From: an uncultured Eudoraea sp. | Lineage (GTDB): Bacteria; Bacteroidota; Bacteroidia; Flavobacteriales; Flavobacteriaceae | Assembly (NCBI RefSeq): GCF_947258525.1 | Contig: NZ_CAMYIP010000152.1 | Span: 1 to 36,124, forward strand | Length of the DNA: 36,124 nucleotides | Reading direction: 5' to 3' | Shown: piece after piece, positions 1 through 9,418 of the stretch | How the letters are laid out: each line of letters opens with the position of its first letter | How positions within the stretch are numbered: position 1 is the first letter of the stretch | The notes under the pieces: model-generated | What the model was told of the DNA's origin: nothing | Seen by the model: only the letters and a program-made list of their open reading frames with translations | The model's database searches: none | Made by a program: the position numbers and the translations under genes

Positions 1-297
1 CGCTTCCGCATGATTAAAAGCATAGGTGAGTTTTAAGCCCTGATTAAAAAATGTCTGGGCCATTTCTTTGGATGTAGAAATAGGGAAAGTAAGATTTCCG
101 AGGTTTTCAAATAATGGTGAAATCTGTTGGGTGGTATCCACATCTTCCAATAAATATTTTGCTACGGTACATTTGATTGAATAAAAGGACGCTTTTTGGG
201 AATGGTCCAAGTTTTTTTCACCTTGTTCAAGTGGTAAAAAATAGACAATTGCCATTAGCCCAATTCCCAGAATTAGAAATATTGATTTTGTTTTCAT
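1..297 (-). CDS. TPR-type secreted protein, N-terminal part only
   Basis: This is the N-terminal 99 residues of a minus-strand gene that runs off the left edge of the window. It starts at ATG 297-295 with a hydrophobic leader (MKTKSIFLILGIGLMAIVYF), so it is probably exported or membrane-anchored. The end of the visible part reads FFNQGLKLTYAFNHAEA. I associate this signature with large Bacteroidota tetratricopeptide-repeat proteins of unknown function, in which FNH-AEA begins the first repeat. The gene starts 11 bases after the stop of the DUF3500 gene, with an AAGAA ribosome-binding-like stretch between, so it is the third gene of the minus-strand set that begins at 2792. The family assignment is from memory of the motif; the repeats themselves lie outside the window. 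Confidence 0.6.
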   Translation of the reverse strand, partial: MKTKSIFLILGIGLMAIVYFLPLEQGEKNLDHSQKASFYSIKCTVAKYLLEDVDTTQQISPLFENLGNLTFPISTSKEMAQTFFNQGLKLTYAFNHAEA

Positions 298-308
298 GAT
301 TGTTCTTA

Positions 309-1334
309 TTAGTGTTTATGGCTTTCCTTATAATGTTCTTTCAGAAGGTCGCGCCCAAAATCATTTGTAAGATCCCTTACAGCGGTATGAACGTGATTGG
401 CATTATTCTGAGTATTGTCATATTCTATTAAAATTACGGGGTTTTGTAATCTGTAGTAATGGCCTTTTCCCGGTACTAAACTTCCTGCCCATGCAAATGA
501 AAGCTGATTCATTCCCGCAGTATTTATTTTATCTAAAAGAGATTGGGAAAATTCTGATTCATAGTTGTCCAAATAGACCATAAGTAACTTTTCTAAAGCT
601 TTTTTTTGATTTTTATTTAAATCTGCATAGGAAATACCAGGCGGATCAAGATTCGTTACAACTTGTTTATTAGTAGTGAAAATTTCTCTCGGAGCTTTTT
701 CAGAAAAAAGAGCTTTGTCTAGCTGTTCTTTTGAAAGGGAGTTTACCATGGCAAACCCTAATTGTGTTTCTAACTTTAAGACCTCTTTGCCTTTTTGCGC
801 TCCTTCCCGGACTATAGCCGGATTGGAACCCAGGAAAGAAGGTGTAGAGGCAACAATCTTGCCACTTGAAGCAACAAAATTAAAGGAAATATGATGTCCT
901 TCAAACCGCCACCCCCAAAACTGCTGGGTTGCCGGATCATTAAAAACACAAAAATGATAATTAAGTGCATCACGACCCGGTGAACCATCCGGCATTTTAA
1001 ATTTGCCGCCTTCAATCTCCAGCAAAACATCTTCCAGTGCCATGATTTCTTTTGTTTTTCGAAACCCTTCGTTGCTCAATGACGCTCTGAGCAGGGCCAT
1101 TGCAGCATTTTTTTGCTTTTCATTAAAGTCATGAAAAGTGGGTCCTTTCCTTTTTATCGGTACGAAATGAAAATTAAGGCGTTCCTCGCTATCCATTGCA
1201 AAAATTGTCCTTGACTTTAATTCCGGATCCAGAGTGTTTAAAAATTCTGTCGTCAAAGTATTAAGTTCCTGCGAGGATGCAATAGCCATAAAGAGACTGC
1301 ACCCAAACAGTAAAAAAAATGATTTCAATTTCAT
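309..1334 (-). CDS. DUF3500 family secreted protein
   Basis: This 341-residue protein has a signal peptide (about residues 1-21, ending near IASSQ). It matches my memory of the DUF3500 family, whose members are about 300-400 residues long. Recognisable stretches are the FWGWRFEGHHISFNF segment in the middle and the C-terminal HVHTAVRDLTNDFGRDLL segment. The biochemical role of the family is unknown. The start is firm because its ATG (1334-1332) overlaps the TAA of the upstream serine hydrolase by one base (TAATG), an arrangement typical of translational coupling. Because that upstream gene is frameshifted, coupled translation of this gene may be reduced. It sits between the hydrolase and a TPR protein, both exported, so an extracytoplasmic role is likely. 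Confidence 0.8.
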   Translation of the reverse strand: MKLKSFFLLFGCSLFMAIASSQELNTLTTEFLNTLDPELKSRTIFAMDSEERLNFHFVPIKRKGPTFHDFNEKQKNAAMALLRASLSNEGFRKTKEIMALEDVLLEIEGGKFKMPDGSPGRDALNYHFCVFNDPATQQFWGWRFEGHHISFNFVASSGKIVASTPSFLGSNPAIVREGAQKGKEVLKLETQLGFAMVNSLSKEQLDKALFSEKAPREIFTTNKQVVTNLDPPGISYADLNKNQKKALEKLLMVYLDNYESEFSQSLLDKINTAGMNQLSFAWAGSLVPGKGHYYRLQNPVILIEYDNTQNNANHVHTAVRDLTNDFGRDLLKEHYKESHKH

Positions 1335-2792
1335 TAATCCCTTATTTTAGTAGAGTAGTTTCCATGTTGACTGTATCTGGTAACTTTCCCTGTTTCATCT
1401 CTTTCAAATACTATCATCTCACCCGGTTCTTCATCCTTTCTTATTTTTTGAAAATTGTCTCCGTCTACATGCTTCAGGAATGTCATGGATTTGGCAGGAG
1501 ATTGGGAGGGAAGACGCAGCATAACCAGTTTTCCTTCCCAGCTTGAAATATAACTTTCACTACCCCATGGTTGGTTGCTGTAATAACCGGTATAATCCGT
1601 CATATCTTTTTTAGTAGATTCAACTGTTTTACCATTTTTAGTTTCATCTTTTACCTTATTGAGAATGGCATGCATTTCTTTGGCATATTTTGGCATATTT
1701 ATGTGGATTTGTGCCGTTGGCATTAATCATTACAGTATAAGCCATTTTAGATTTTGGATTTAACTGAATTCCGGATCTATAACCCGGACAACTCCCGCCA
1801 TGCGAAACCCATTTTGTTCCATCACTACCTTTAGATACTGCAAAACCTAAACCCCAGGTAGTTTTCCAATCAGGGTCGGTCCAGTGCACCTGTTGCATAT
1901 ATTTTAGAGTGGAGGGTTTTATTATTTCAGTAATGGTTGAATCCATTAACCGAAATTGCCAGGAAGCAAATTTTCCCAGATCCAGTACATTAGATGAGAA
2001 TCCTGCTGCAGCCATAATACCATTTGCCTGGAATAGCTTTACTTTTTTGCGTTGCCCTGTCCTGTCTAAAGAAGAATATCCTATGGCTAATTGACTGCCA
2101 TATAAAGATTCAGGGAGTTTTGTCCTCGTTTCGTTGAGCTGCAGTGGTTTTAGAATATTCTCTTCAACATAGGTGTTAAATGATATTCCGGAAACCTGTT
2201 CTACTATTTCACCCAAAAGCGTAAGACCAAGATTGCTATATTGAAAATAGGTTGATGCAGGATAGAGCGTCTCCTGGTTGCCTAATTCATTTTTGATTTC
2301 CTCCTGGCTGGGAAATGGAAAATCCGGACCTGTCCAATAAGGAAAATTGGCCTCTCTTGGCAGACCAGAGGAATGTGTTAATAAGCTACGTACCGTAATG
2401 GGGCCGCTTTCTGCATATTTCTGATCCAGATTATACCAGGGTAATAGATCACTCACTTTGTCATCCAGTCGCAATTTGCCTTCATCATATAGCTTCATAA
2501 TAGCCGTTGCCGTAAATAATTTAGAAATAGAGCAGATACTGCAAATTGTATTAACTTCTGTATCTACATCTGCTTCCACATTTGCCTTACCATAAGCGCC
2601 AGACCAAATTATTTCCTGATCCTTGATTATAGCGGCAGAAATACCAGGGAGTTTTTCATAATCTTTTTGGGCATCTAACCAGACTTCGATTATTTTAAAT
2701 GCTTCGGAAAAGTCCTTTTTTTGCTCTTGTGCATTGATCTGAAGGCAAATGGTAGCTATTAAGAGAAAAAGTTTAAATTTCATATTATTCAT
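1334..2792 (-). pseudogene. Serine hydrolase of the class C beta-lactamase fold, broken by a frameshift
   Basis: The gene is split in two reading frames. The first part (2792 to 1656, 378 codons) has a signal peptide ending near INAQ. It keeps all the catalytic motifs of the beta-lactamase/penicillin-binding family: SISK at residues 88-91, YSN at 185-187 and HGG at 331-333. It diverges after about residue 368 and stops at 1656. The rest (DYTGYYSNQPWG..., the usual C-terminal domain) continues in another frame to the stop at 1334-1336. A perfect 10-bp tandem duplication at 1679-1700 causes the shift; removing one copy gives the continuous reading NPHKYAKEMHAILNKV. An ATG at 1675-1673 in the second frame lies about 15 bases before the premature stop, so a separate C-terminal fragment could be made by reinitiation. 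The start may also be the ATG at 2783 (MKFKLFLL). A sequencing or assembly error is not excluded. Confidence 0.82.
1679..1700. repeat. 10-bp perfect tandem duplication causing a frameshift
   Basis: The 10-mer TGGCATATTT occurs twice back to back at 1681-1690 and 1691-1700, and period-10 identity extends to 1679. On the coding (minus) strand this is ATATGCCAAA repeated. Deleting one copy restores a single reading frame through the serine hydrolase gene. This is the signature of replication slippage or a recent duplication. Confidence 0.9.
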
Positions 2793-2970
2793 TAGTGTTT
2801 AGTTGGTCTATAGGTAGTTTGATCATTTAAATTAAGTTGTCAAAATGAAATTCAGATACAATTAAATTTTATTTAAAGCATCCGCTAATATCATTCTACT
2901 CTTTCTATGCTGCAGCATTATGGTTAATGAAGCCTATTAAGGTAATGATTATATTAGGAAATTCCCCTGA

Positions 2971-5900
2971 TTATTTTCCTTTTAAATTGGATAAGAACTC
3001 CACTAAATCCCTTAATTCCCTTTTCGACAATACCGTTCCCATGGCAGGCATAGCCGAAGGCATATTTTCTCTTTTCTTTATTCTCGATACTGCTATTTCC
3101 ATAGGTTCTGCATCTGAAGTACGAAGTATTATTTCCTCCTTGTTTTCTGCTGCAAGGACCCCTGCTACTACCTGTCCATCCTTAAGGGTCAATACCACAG
3201 AACCATAACCAGGGGCCAATCTCGCGCCGGGCTCTATAAGGGATTCCAGTATTTCCTCTCTGCTTAGTACATTCGCGATATTATCCATAGGAGGACCTAC
3301 TTTCCCGCCTGCACCTGCCAGAGCATGGCATCTTACGCACTGTGCCGCTGAATTATTCCTGAAGACATTCGCCCCGGCTCGCCTGCTACCTCCATAAAGA
3401 GCTTCTTGGTAGGAATCAACAGAATACCCACTGCTTTTAAGTTTACTTAAACCGGCAATAAGGTCTTCCGATTCAGTTGATTCCACAGCCTCAATCAGAT
3501 CCAGAATCACTCCCGGATTTAATTGATTGTTCCCTGCTTTTTTAACCAGATTCATCAATGCATCGCGACTTTGATCCAGGGGCATCTCTGTTAATGCATC
3601 TATCATGCGCTGCTGCTCCCTTAGAGATCCATTTTTAAAAATTGGACCTATTATCGCAGGCAATTCATTTTTAGGGATATTTAATTCGGGTATTAGCCCT
3701 ACAGCGGCTGCTCGGACATTCTCATCCATATCCTGCATCCCAGTTTTGACGACCAATGTAATATCATCATCACCCAATTCTCCTAAAGCGTCTATCATGG
3801 CAACTCTTACCTCCGGACTCCGGTCCTTGTTTAGAATAGATTTTAGTTGAGCATTGTATGTCGATATTCCAAGGGTTCCCAGGATTTTTGAAGTGCCGAT
3901 AAGAATATTGGGATCCTTGTCCTCTAAGAATATTGGAATATCTCCCTGTATTTTTTCTTTTACAAAATTTGAATCCCTAATTATTTCCCCTCTGTAACGC
4001 CCGTCTACCCTGTCTAATACAGAAGGTGACGCCCAGGTACCTATGGCTGCCAGGGCTTCTCCGCGAAGATCACCAGAGATATCTAATCTTTTTGCAAATG
4101 AAATTAGCATGTCTAATTCATCCTCACCGCCAACTCTTAAAGCTGCATTGATGCTTCTTCGCAACAATGGTTCCGATGTAAATCTTTCTTCTGTCAGAAG
4201 ATTTGCCAGTGCAGGCATGGCTTCCGGAATTGACCAGTCGTCATTGATGGCACGTGCTGCTTCAGTAACTATATACTCGTCATTGTCCTTTAAAAACAAT
4301 GCTACTTCTTCATTTTGTAACCTTCTTAAAACCAGAACCGAGGCTATTCGTAAGCTTCTTTCCGGGCTCTCAGATAAAGCAACTATGGGCTCAATTTCAC
4401 CTATACGGCTTAGTGCCAGAACCCCGGCATGACGTAAATAGACATCTTCATCATTATTAGCGGCCAGGAAATTAATTAAAGGCTGAACAGCATCTTTATA
4501 TTCTATTCTTCCCAAAGCTTGTGCAGCAAAGAAACGCACTCGTTCGTTTTCGTATTCCAACAAAGGAATAAGTTTTTCTCCGGCCTGCTTATATTTTACA
4601 TCTCCAAGAATCTTTGCTGCCTGAGCTATAATTTCCGGATCCTTGTCATCCAATAAATCCAATAAAGGTTCTGCCTTCCTAATATTATCCGAAGCAATCT
4701 GGCCTATTCCCCAGATTGCATGTATTCTTGCGAATTGGTCTTTATCTTCCAGAATTACTTTTTTTAAGGCTTTATATCCCCAAAAAGTTCGTTCTGCAAG
4801 TTCAAATTGAGCTTTTTGCCTTATGCGCATATCCGGATAGGCCAATAGCGCCGTAAGTTCATCAGCCGACAGATCTTCATAGACTTCAGTCATCAGCCTT
4901 TGTGTCTCTTGTCTTTGTGCCTCCAGGTCATTTTTTGAATCCGCTACATCCAACTTCCATACCCTTCCATAATTTTTAGTTCCCCAGCCATTTATCCAGT
5001 CAGCAAGATATAGTGCACCATCCGGACCAAATTGTAAACCCGTAGGTAAGACTCCACTTAAAACATCTAATTCTTTGTCCAGCTCAAAAGAGGCCCCTTT
5101 TGGTTTTAAGTTGAAGGACCAAATATGCGAGCGCCCCGGATCTCCAACAAATTCAACCAAAAAGAATTTATTCAACCAGTCCTTGCCCAGTGCTGTGCCA
5201 GGGTTAAAAACCATCCCTGTAGGGCCATTATGGTAATTGGCAATTGGAGGAATTATATAGGCCGCTTGTCCTTCCCAGCGGGGGAGGTATAGTTTTTCAT
5301 CCATCCACACTTTATAGCTATTGTTCTTGGGATCTGTATATTTTCCATATTGCCAATTAGCCCTCCATCCGGCATCAGAACCTTCAACAATATGAACAAG
5401 GCGTTCACTTTCTCCTCTATGATCCCCATCATTATCTGAAGAAATTAAATTGCCATAGGCATCAAAAACAAATTCATGTGTATTTCGAAGTCCCCTTGCA
5501 AATACCTCAAAATCAGTACCGTCAGGATTGCATCTAACGATCATACCCTGATTGGGCAAGTGGTGTGTTTCTCCTTCTACCGTGGTTATACTAGCTCCAA
5601 TATCACCAATTCCCCAATAAATTTTACCATCGGGCCCTTCTATTGCGCCTGACATGCCGTGGGCTCCGAACCCAATATGAACAGCGAAACCATGTGCAAT
5701 GGAAGTTTTTGTATCCATAACACCATCACCATTGGAATCCTCAACACGCCACATATCAGGACCAATACCAACAAAAATATCATTGTCGCGTACTAATAAA
5801 GCACCTGCGACATCTGTAATTTCTTCATTAAAATCTTCCAAAATACGTGTAGAAACATCTGCAACACCATCCTTATCCGTGTCTTCCAGTTTCCATATTT

Positions 5901-6381
5901 CATCTTTTTCAACCGTTAGATCCTTCCAATCGTGAATACTATCATTATTCAGATCCGGAAACCATTCATTCTCTTCACTGCGTTCCGGGGCAAATGTTTT
6001 TCGTAAAAACGCACGCCGGTCTTCTACGGTTTGCAAACTAATTGAAGCTGTCATCCAATCCTGATGTCCCCTAATATCAAATTCAGAGTTTTTTTGCCGG
6101 TTCGTTCTGGTTAGATATACATTGCCTTCATCATCAATGTCAATGGCAATTGGATCTGGTGCCAATGAATCTGATGCCCATAAGTCCAGGGTTAAACCAT
6201 CCGCTAATTTTGGTGATATATACTCCTGACTTGCATCGGCTATCATTGTTGCCGATAAAGAATCGAGTGAATAAGTCAAGGGGGTTTCCTTTGGTATTTT
6301 TGACTTTTGACTGCAGGAGTGTATCAAAAAACCTACTACAATTAATGCGATTAAATAAGATATGTGCTTTTTTGAAATCAT
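2971..6381 (-). CDS. Large lipoprotein: dehydrogenase-like beta-propeller, HEAT repeats and C-terminal cytochrome c
   Basis: This 1136-residue protein resembles the membrane-bound dehydrogenase / PVC-type heme-binding families (TIGR02604 and TIGR02603-like). The N-terminus has a lipobox ending at Cys23 (LIHSC). Residues about 45-480 look like a glucose/sorbosone-dehydrogenase type propeller. They include three calcium-loop-like motifs (DLNNDSIHD, DTDKDGVAD, DSNGDGVMD) and the GLRNTHEFVFDAYGN segment. Residues about 500-960 are helical HEAT-like repeats (for example IRQKAQFELAE, VRVAMIDALGELGDD). A single heme site CVRCH is at 1015-1019, with methionines at 1107-1114 (NMPSAMPAMG) as candidate axial ligands. 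It would act outside the inner membrane in electron transfer from an unknown substrate, perhaps a sugar. It is 34 bases downstream of the M28 peptidase gene and probably cotranscribed with it. Confidence 0.85.
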   Translation of the reverse strand: MISKKHISYLIALIVVGFLIHSCSQKSKIPKETPLTYSLDSLSATMIADASQEYISPKLADGLTLDLWASDSLAPDPIAIDIDDEGNVYLTRTNRQKNSEFDIRGHQDWMTASISLQTVEDRRAFLRKTFAPERSEENEWFPDLNNDSIHDWKDLTVEKDEIWKLEDTDKDGVADVSTRILEDFNEEITDVAGALLVRDNDIFVGIGPDMWRVEDSNGDGVMDTKTSIAHGFAVHIGFGAHGMSGAIEGPDGKIYWGIGDIGASITTVEGETHHLPNQGMIVRCNPDGTDFEVFARGLRNTHEFVFDAYGNLISSDNDGDHRGESERLVHIVEGSDAGWRANWQYGKYTDPKNNSYKVWMDEKLYLPRWEGQAAYIIPPIANYHNGPTGMVFNPGTALGKDWLNKFFLVEFVGDPGRSHIWSFNLKPKGASFELDKELDVLSGVLPTGLQFGPDGALYLADWINGWGTKNYGRVWKLDVADSKNDLEAQRQETQRLMTEVYEDLSADELTALLAYPDMRIRQKAQFELAERTFWGYKALKKVILEDKDQFARIHAIWGIGQIASDNIRKAEPLLDLLDDKDPEIIAQAAKILGDVKYKQAGEKLIPLLEYENERVRFFAAQALGRIEYKDAVQPLINFLAANNDEDVYLRHAGVLALSRIGEIEPIVALSESPERSLRIASVLVLRRLQNEEVALFLKDNDEYIVTEAARAINDDWSIPEAMPALANLLTEERFTSEPLLRRSINAALRVGGEDELDMLISFAKRLDISGDLRGEALAAIGTWASPSVLDRVDGRYRGEIIRDSNFVKEKIQGDIPIFLEDKDPNILIGTSKILGTLGISTYNAQLKSILNKDRSPEVRVAMIDALGELGDDDITLVVKTGMQDMDENVRAAAVGLIPELNIPKNELPAIIGPIFKNGSLREQQRMIDALTEMPLDQSRDALMNLVKKAGNNQLNPGVILDLIEAVESTESEDLIAGLSKLKSSGYSVDSYQEALYGGSRRAGANVFRNNSAAQCVRCHALAGAGGKVGPPMDNIANVLSREEILESLIEPGARLAPGYGSVVLTLKDGQVVAGVLAAENKEEIILRTSDAEPMEIAVSRIKKRENMPSAMPAMGTVLSKRELRDLVEFLSNLKGK

Positions 6382-6415
6382 TGTTAATAAAGTAACTGAT
6401 TATAGTTAAAGAGGT

Positions 6416-8629
6416 TTATTTTTTAGTGGGTATGGAACAAAGAGAATTAATATGATTGTCTAAGTTATTTAGTGTTTGTGCAAGTATTTTAATTTGCTCC
6501 TGGGCTTCCTGCCATTCTTTTTGCTCGATGGCTTCTCTAACCCCGGGTAATGTTTTAACCCCATAACCTGTGTAGAAGCCGGGCGCATAAATCTGATGTT
6601 TATACCACGGTCTCCTCGGTAATCCGGAGTCAGTGGTTAATGCTAGTTCCGAATGCATAAGTAGCTTATTCAATTTTTCTAGTTCACTATCGGAGAGTGA
6701 ATTAAAATTAATAGAATTGAACCTGACAATCGAGGCTTGGAGTCTGATCATACTATTTTGTATTGGCGTAAAATCCAGATAAGGGATAGCTTCTTTTTTC
6801 TTAGGTTCAACAAAGGGTTTAGTAGGGTCCGCAGCCAGATAAAATGCATTTTCTTCCTTCAATTTGTTGTGCTTTTCTACTTCTTTTCGCATACTTTCAC
6901 ATGACTTCATTACTTCTTTAAGGTAGGTTGCGATGGTCTCCTGTAAGGGATCAAAATTGAAGGGTAAAATATCGGCATTGGCCAGACGCAATACGATCCT
7001 GCCGGCTGTATTTGCCAAAGTAGCTCCATAGGCAAAGTCAGGATCCTTAAATCGTTTGTAATGAGGATAAGTATCGTAGATCGTATGATATTCTCCACCG
7101 GCATTTTCACCACCAAATCCTAGATTCAGCGAAGCAATTCCCGCATGTTGAATAAATGGGGTGTAATCAGATCCTGATCCCAGGGCATAAAGCTCAAATT
7201 TATCCTCCCCGCCATTAATCATATCCCTTGCAATTTTTCTTTCCTTAATAGAAACTCCTTTCTGAGGATCTGTAACCACTTCTGCTACTTCACTTACCAT
7301 AGTCTGTAATGTATGGGAGCCACCTGCGTTGAAGAAACCCCTGCCATTACCATCAGTATTAATGTATGCTATAGCTTTTTTCTGAAGTTCTTCTTTATGA
7401 TGTTCCACCCACTCTGTTGAACCAATCAGTCCCGGTTCCTCGGCATCCCAGGCACAGTAGACTAAGGTTCTTCTGGGGCGCTGCCCCTTTTTAGCCAGTT
7501 CACCGACTGCTCTGGCTTCCTCCATTAGAGCTACCATACCACTCACAGGATCAGCAGCACCATGAACCCATGCATCATGATGGTTGCCGCGCAAAACCCA
7601 TTCATCAGGAAATTCGGACCCTTTAAGAGTAGCTATAACATTGTAGGCAGGTTTTAGTTGCCAGTCAAATTCCAGTTTTAAATGCACTTTTGCCGGCCCC
7701 GGTCCAATATGATAGGTAATTGGTAATCCTCCCCGCCATTTGTCAGGTGCCACTGGTCCTTCAAGGGCTTTTAGTAATGGTTCCGCATCTTCATAGGAAA
7801 TAGGTAATACAGGTATTTTTGTTATTGTAGGCGCATCTTTTCGGTTTAATCTCTCGGCCTCCGGGGTTGCTCCATAACCCGGTGTAAGAACATCTCCCGG
7901 ATAAAGTGGCATATCCATTACTGATCCTCGTTGCACACCGGTTTTATTTTTAAATGCCCCTTTTGGATAAACATCACCGGGAACATACCCATCATCCTTA
8001 GGATCTGAATAAATAATACAACCAATAGCACCCTTTTCGGCGGCTAGTTTAGGTTTTATTCCACGCCAGGATCCGTAATATTTGGCAATTACTATCTTAC
8101 CTTTTACATCTATTCCCAATTTGTCCAATGCTTCATAGTCTGCAGGTATCCCGTAGTTAACGAATACCAGTTCAGACTCAACCTCGCCATCTGTAGAAAA
8201 TGCATTATAACTGGGCAATAACTCATCTCCCTGAGCTGTATATGCATCGCCCTCAACTGGCACCGCTTTTAATTTAGCTTTGTAGGTTGTGGGTTCTGTC
8301 AATTCCAGAACCCTGACTTTTGGGTAGGGGAAGAGGACCTGGTAGGTTTCTATTTTGGCATCATACCCCCAGGATTTGAATTGCTTTAACATCCATTCTG
8401 CCAGTTCTTTTCCATATTCGGTACCTACATAATGTGGCCTGGCTGCCATTTTCTTCATCCATGAATCTAAATTCGCGGTAGATATTTTTGATTCAAAAGC
8501 CGTTTCCAGATCGAGTTGTTTTTGTACATTTTCAGGTTTAAACCCTTTAATGTTCTGTGCATTCAGGGATACAAAAAGAAGGATCAAAAGAAATGAGAGG
8601 TATTTTTTATGCATATTGGTTTTTGTCAT
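6416..8629 (-). CDS. M28 family metallopeptidase, glutamate carboxypeptidase II-like
   Basis: This 737-residue exported di-zinc exopeptidase is built like human GCPII: signal peptide (ending near SLNAQ), a protease-associated (PA) domain inserted at about 140-290, the catalytic domain, and a C-terminal transferrin-receptor-like dimerisation domain. By comparison with GCPII the metal ligands and catalytic residues are visible: His350 in GNHHDAW, Asp360 in GAADPVSG, Glu397-Glu398 in DAEEPGLIGSTEW, Asp426 in YINTDGN, and the His of YHTIYDTYP. It probably removes C-terminal residues from peptides in the periplasm or outside the cell. Translation may begin at ATG 8629 or at the ATG at 8614 (MHKKYL), which gives a more typical signal peptide. 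It lies between the CIA30 gene (21-base gap) and the cytochrome lipoprotein gene. Confidence 0.92.
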   Translation of the reverse strand: MTKTNMHKKYLSFLLILLFVSLNAQNIKGFKPENVQKQLDLETAFESKISTANLDSWMKKMAARPHYVGTEYGKELAEWMLKQFKSWGYDAKIETYQVLFPYPKVRVLELTEPTTYKAKLKAVPVEGDAYTAQGDELLPSYNAFSTDGEVESELVFVNYGIPADYEALDKLGIDVKGKIVIAKYYGSWRGIKPKLAAEKGAIGCIIYSDPKDDGYVPGDVYPKGAFKNKTGVQRGSVMDMPLYPGDVLTPGYGATPEAERLNRKDAPTITKIPVLPISYEDAEPLLKALEGPVAPDKWRGGLPITYHIGPGPAKVHLKLEFDWQLKPAYNVIATLKGSEFPDEWVLRGNHHDAWVHGAADPVSGMVALMEEARAVGELAKKGQRPRRTLVYCAWDAEEPGLIGSTEWVEHHKEELQKKAIAYINTDGNGRGFFNAGGSHTLQTMVSEVAEVVTDPQKGVSIKERKIARDMINGGEDKFELYALGSGSDYTPFIQHAGIASLNLGFGGENAGGEYHTIYDTYPHYKRFKDPDFAYGATLANTAGRIVLRLANADILPFNFDPLQETIATYLKEVMKSCESMRKEVEKHNKLKEENAFYLAADPTKPFVEPKKKEAIPYLDFTPIQNSMIRLQASIVRFNSINFNSLSDSELEKLNKLLMHSELALTTDSGLPRRPWYKHQIYAPGFYTGYGVKTLPGVREAIEQKEWQEAQEQIKILAQTLNNLDNHINSLCSIPTKK

Positions 8630-8650
8630 AATATAATGCGTTTGGACCGG

Positions 8651-9181
8651 CTATTCTAATTCTATCTTATCAAGATATAATTCAAAATCTTCCTTTTTTT
8701 TATTTCCAATTAAAATTGCAAACTGCTCCAAATATTCCCCGGGATAATTAGGAAGATCTAATTTATATCCCCGAAATGACGGGGTCATTTCTGAGAAAAG
8801 AATTTCCAGAGTCTGCCATTCTCCATTAGTCTTAACATAAGCGATATATGAATAATAATCTGAAATACCGGTTTTAACCCTTATCTGATATTGCTTACCA
8901 TCACCCTTAAGGCGCAGTTTGATTTTCTTGTAATTCTTTACTGATTTAGATTCCAGATTGTAACGAACAGAAGAGAAACCACCATTATTTTCCAGAGATA
9001 CGTACCCCTTAAAAAGAGCATGACCGTCATCGCTTAAAGAGAAGCTACCTTTTGAAAGCCCTCCCATTACACCATCATTCACCACTATCCAGTTTTGAAT
9101 ATTGCTATTTTCAGAGAAATCAAAAAGGACAAATGGTTTAGACATCGTGAATATGAAAATTAATAATATTAAGTATCTCAT
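8651..9181 (-). CDS. CIA30 family protein (NDUFAF1-like domain)
   Basis: This 176-residue protein carries the hallmark of the CIA30 family near its start, VVNDGVMGGLSKGSF (about residues 33-47), followed by a galactose-binding-like beta-sandwich with GGFSSVRYN. In mitochondria the family helps assemble respiratory complex I. In bacteria its role is not established, and proteins of this size are common in Bacteroidota and Cyanobacteria. A short hydrophobic N-terminus (YLILLIFIFTM) could be an export signal, but it is short and no clear cleavage site is visible. It is the first gene of the minus-strand set CIA30, M28 peptidase, cytochrome lipoprotein. The upstream 237 bases hold its promoter region and a perfect inverted repeat at 9272-9293. 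Confidence 0.85.
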   Translation of the reverse strand: MRYLILLIFIFTMSKPFVLFDFSENSNIQNWIVVNDGVMGGLSKGSFSLSDDGHALFKGYVSLENNGGFSSVRYNLESKSVKNYKKIKLRLKGDGKQYQIRVKTGISDYYSYIAYVKTNGEWQTLEILFSEMTPSFRGYKLDLPNYPGEYLEQFAILIGNKKKEDFELYLDKIELE

Positions 9182-9271
9182 AAATACCGGATTTGGGTTT
9201 TCGTCCTATTGGTTTAAATAAGAAGAATTTATTTTAATTGTAGCTCCTTATATTCTTAATTGTATTTTTTG

Positions 9272-9293
9272 TCTGAAACAATTTCGTTTCAGA
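9272..9293. repeat. Perfect 8-bp inverted repeat upstream of the CIA30 gene
   Basis: TCTGAAAC at 9272-9279 is complemented exactly by GTTTCAGA at 9286-9293, with a 6-base loop. Neither strand has a T-tract after the stem, so it does not look like an intrinsic terminator. It lies about 90 bases upstream of the CIA30 start, where it could be an operator. The regulator is unknown. The rest of the 237-base gap (9182-9418) is AT-rich with no other clear signal. Confidence 0.45.
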
Positions 9294-9400
9294 TAGCAAG
9301 AGATCATTTTCTAAAAGTAATGATAAAAATAAATTCAATTATTCTAAATTATAACTGTATTTTATCAATTTTTACTTCTATATAAACAGAATGGGAGCCC

Positions 9401-9418
9401 TGTTAGTACTTGTTAGTA
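9401..9418. repeat. Short direct repeat, period 10, just past the DUF2306 stop
   Basis: The 8-mer TGTTAGTA occurs at 9401-9408 and 9411-9418, separated by two bases. It ends directly against the DUF2306 stop codon (9421-9419, minus strand), so it lies outside the coding sequence. It resembles the short tandem duplications seen elsewhere in the window. Confidence 0.6.

Noticed and set aside
2907-2918. 12-bp palindrome ATGCTGCAGCAT after the cytochrome gene
   Set aside because: No loop or T-tract for a terminator and no clear operator position; probably chance.
4043-4432. Open frame of 129 codons on the plus strand inside the cytochrome lipoprotein gene
   Set aside because: It is antisense to a well-supported gene, has no recognisable domain and follows codon structure of the other strand.
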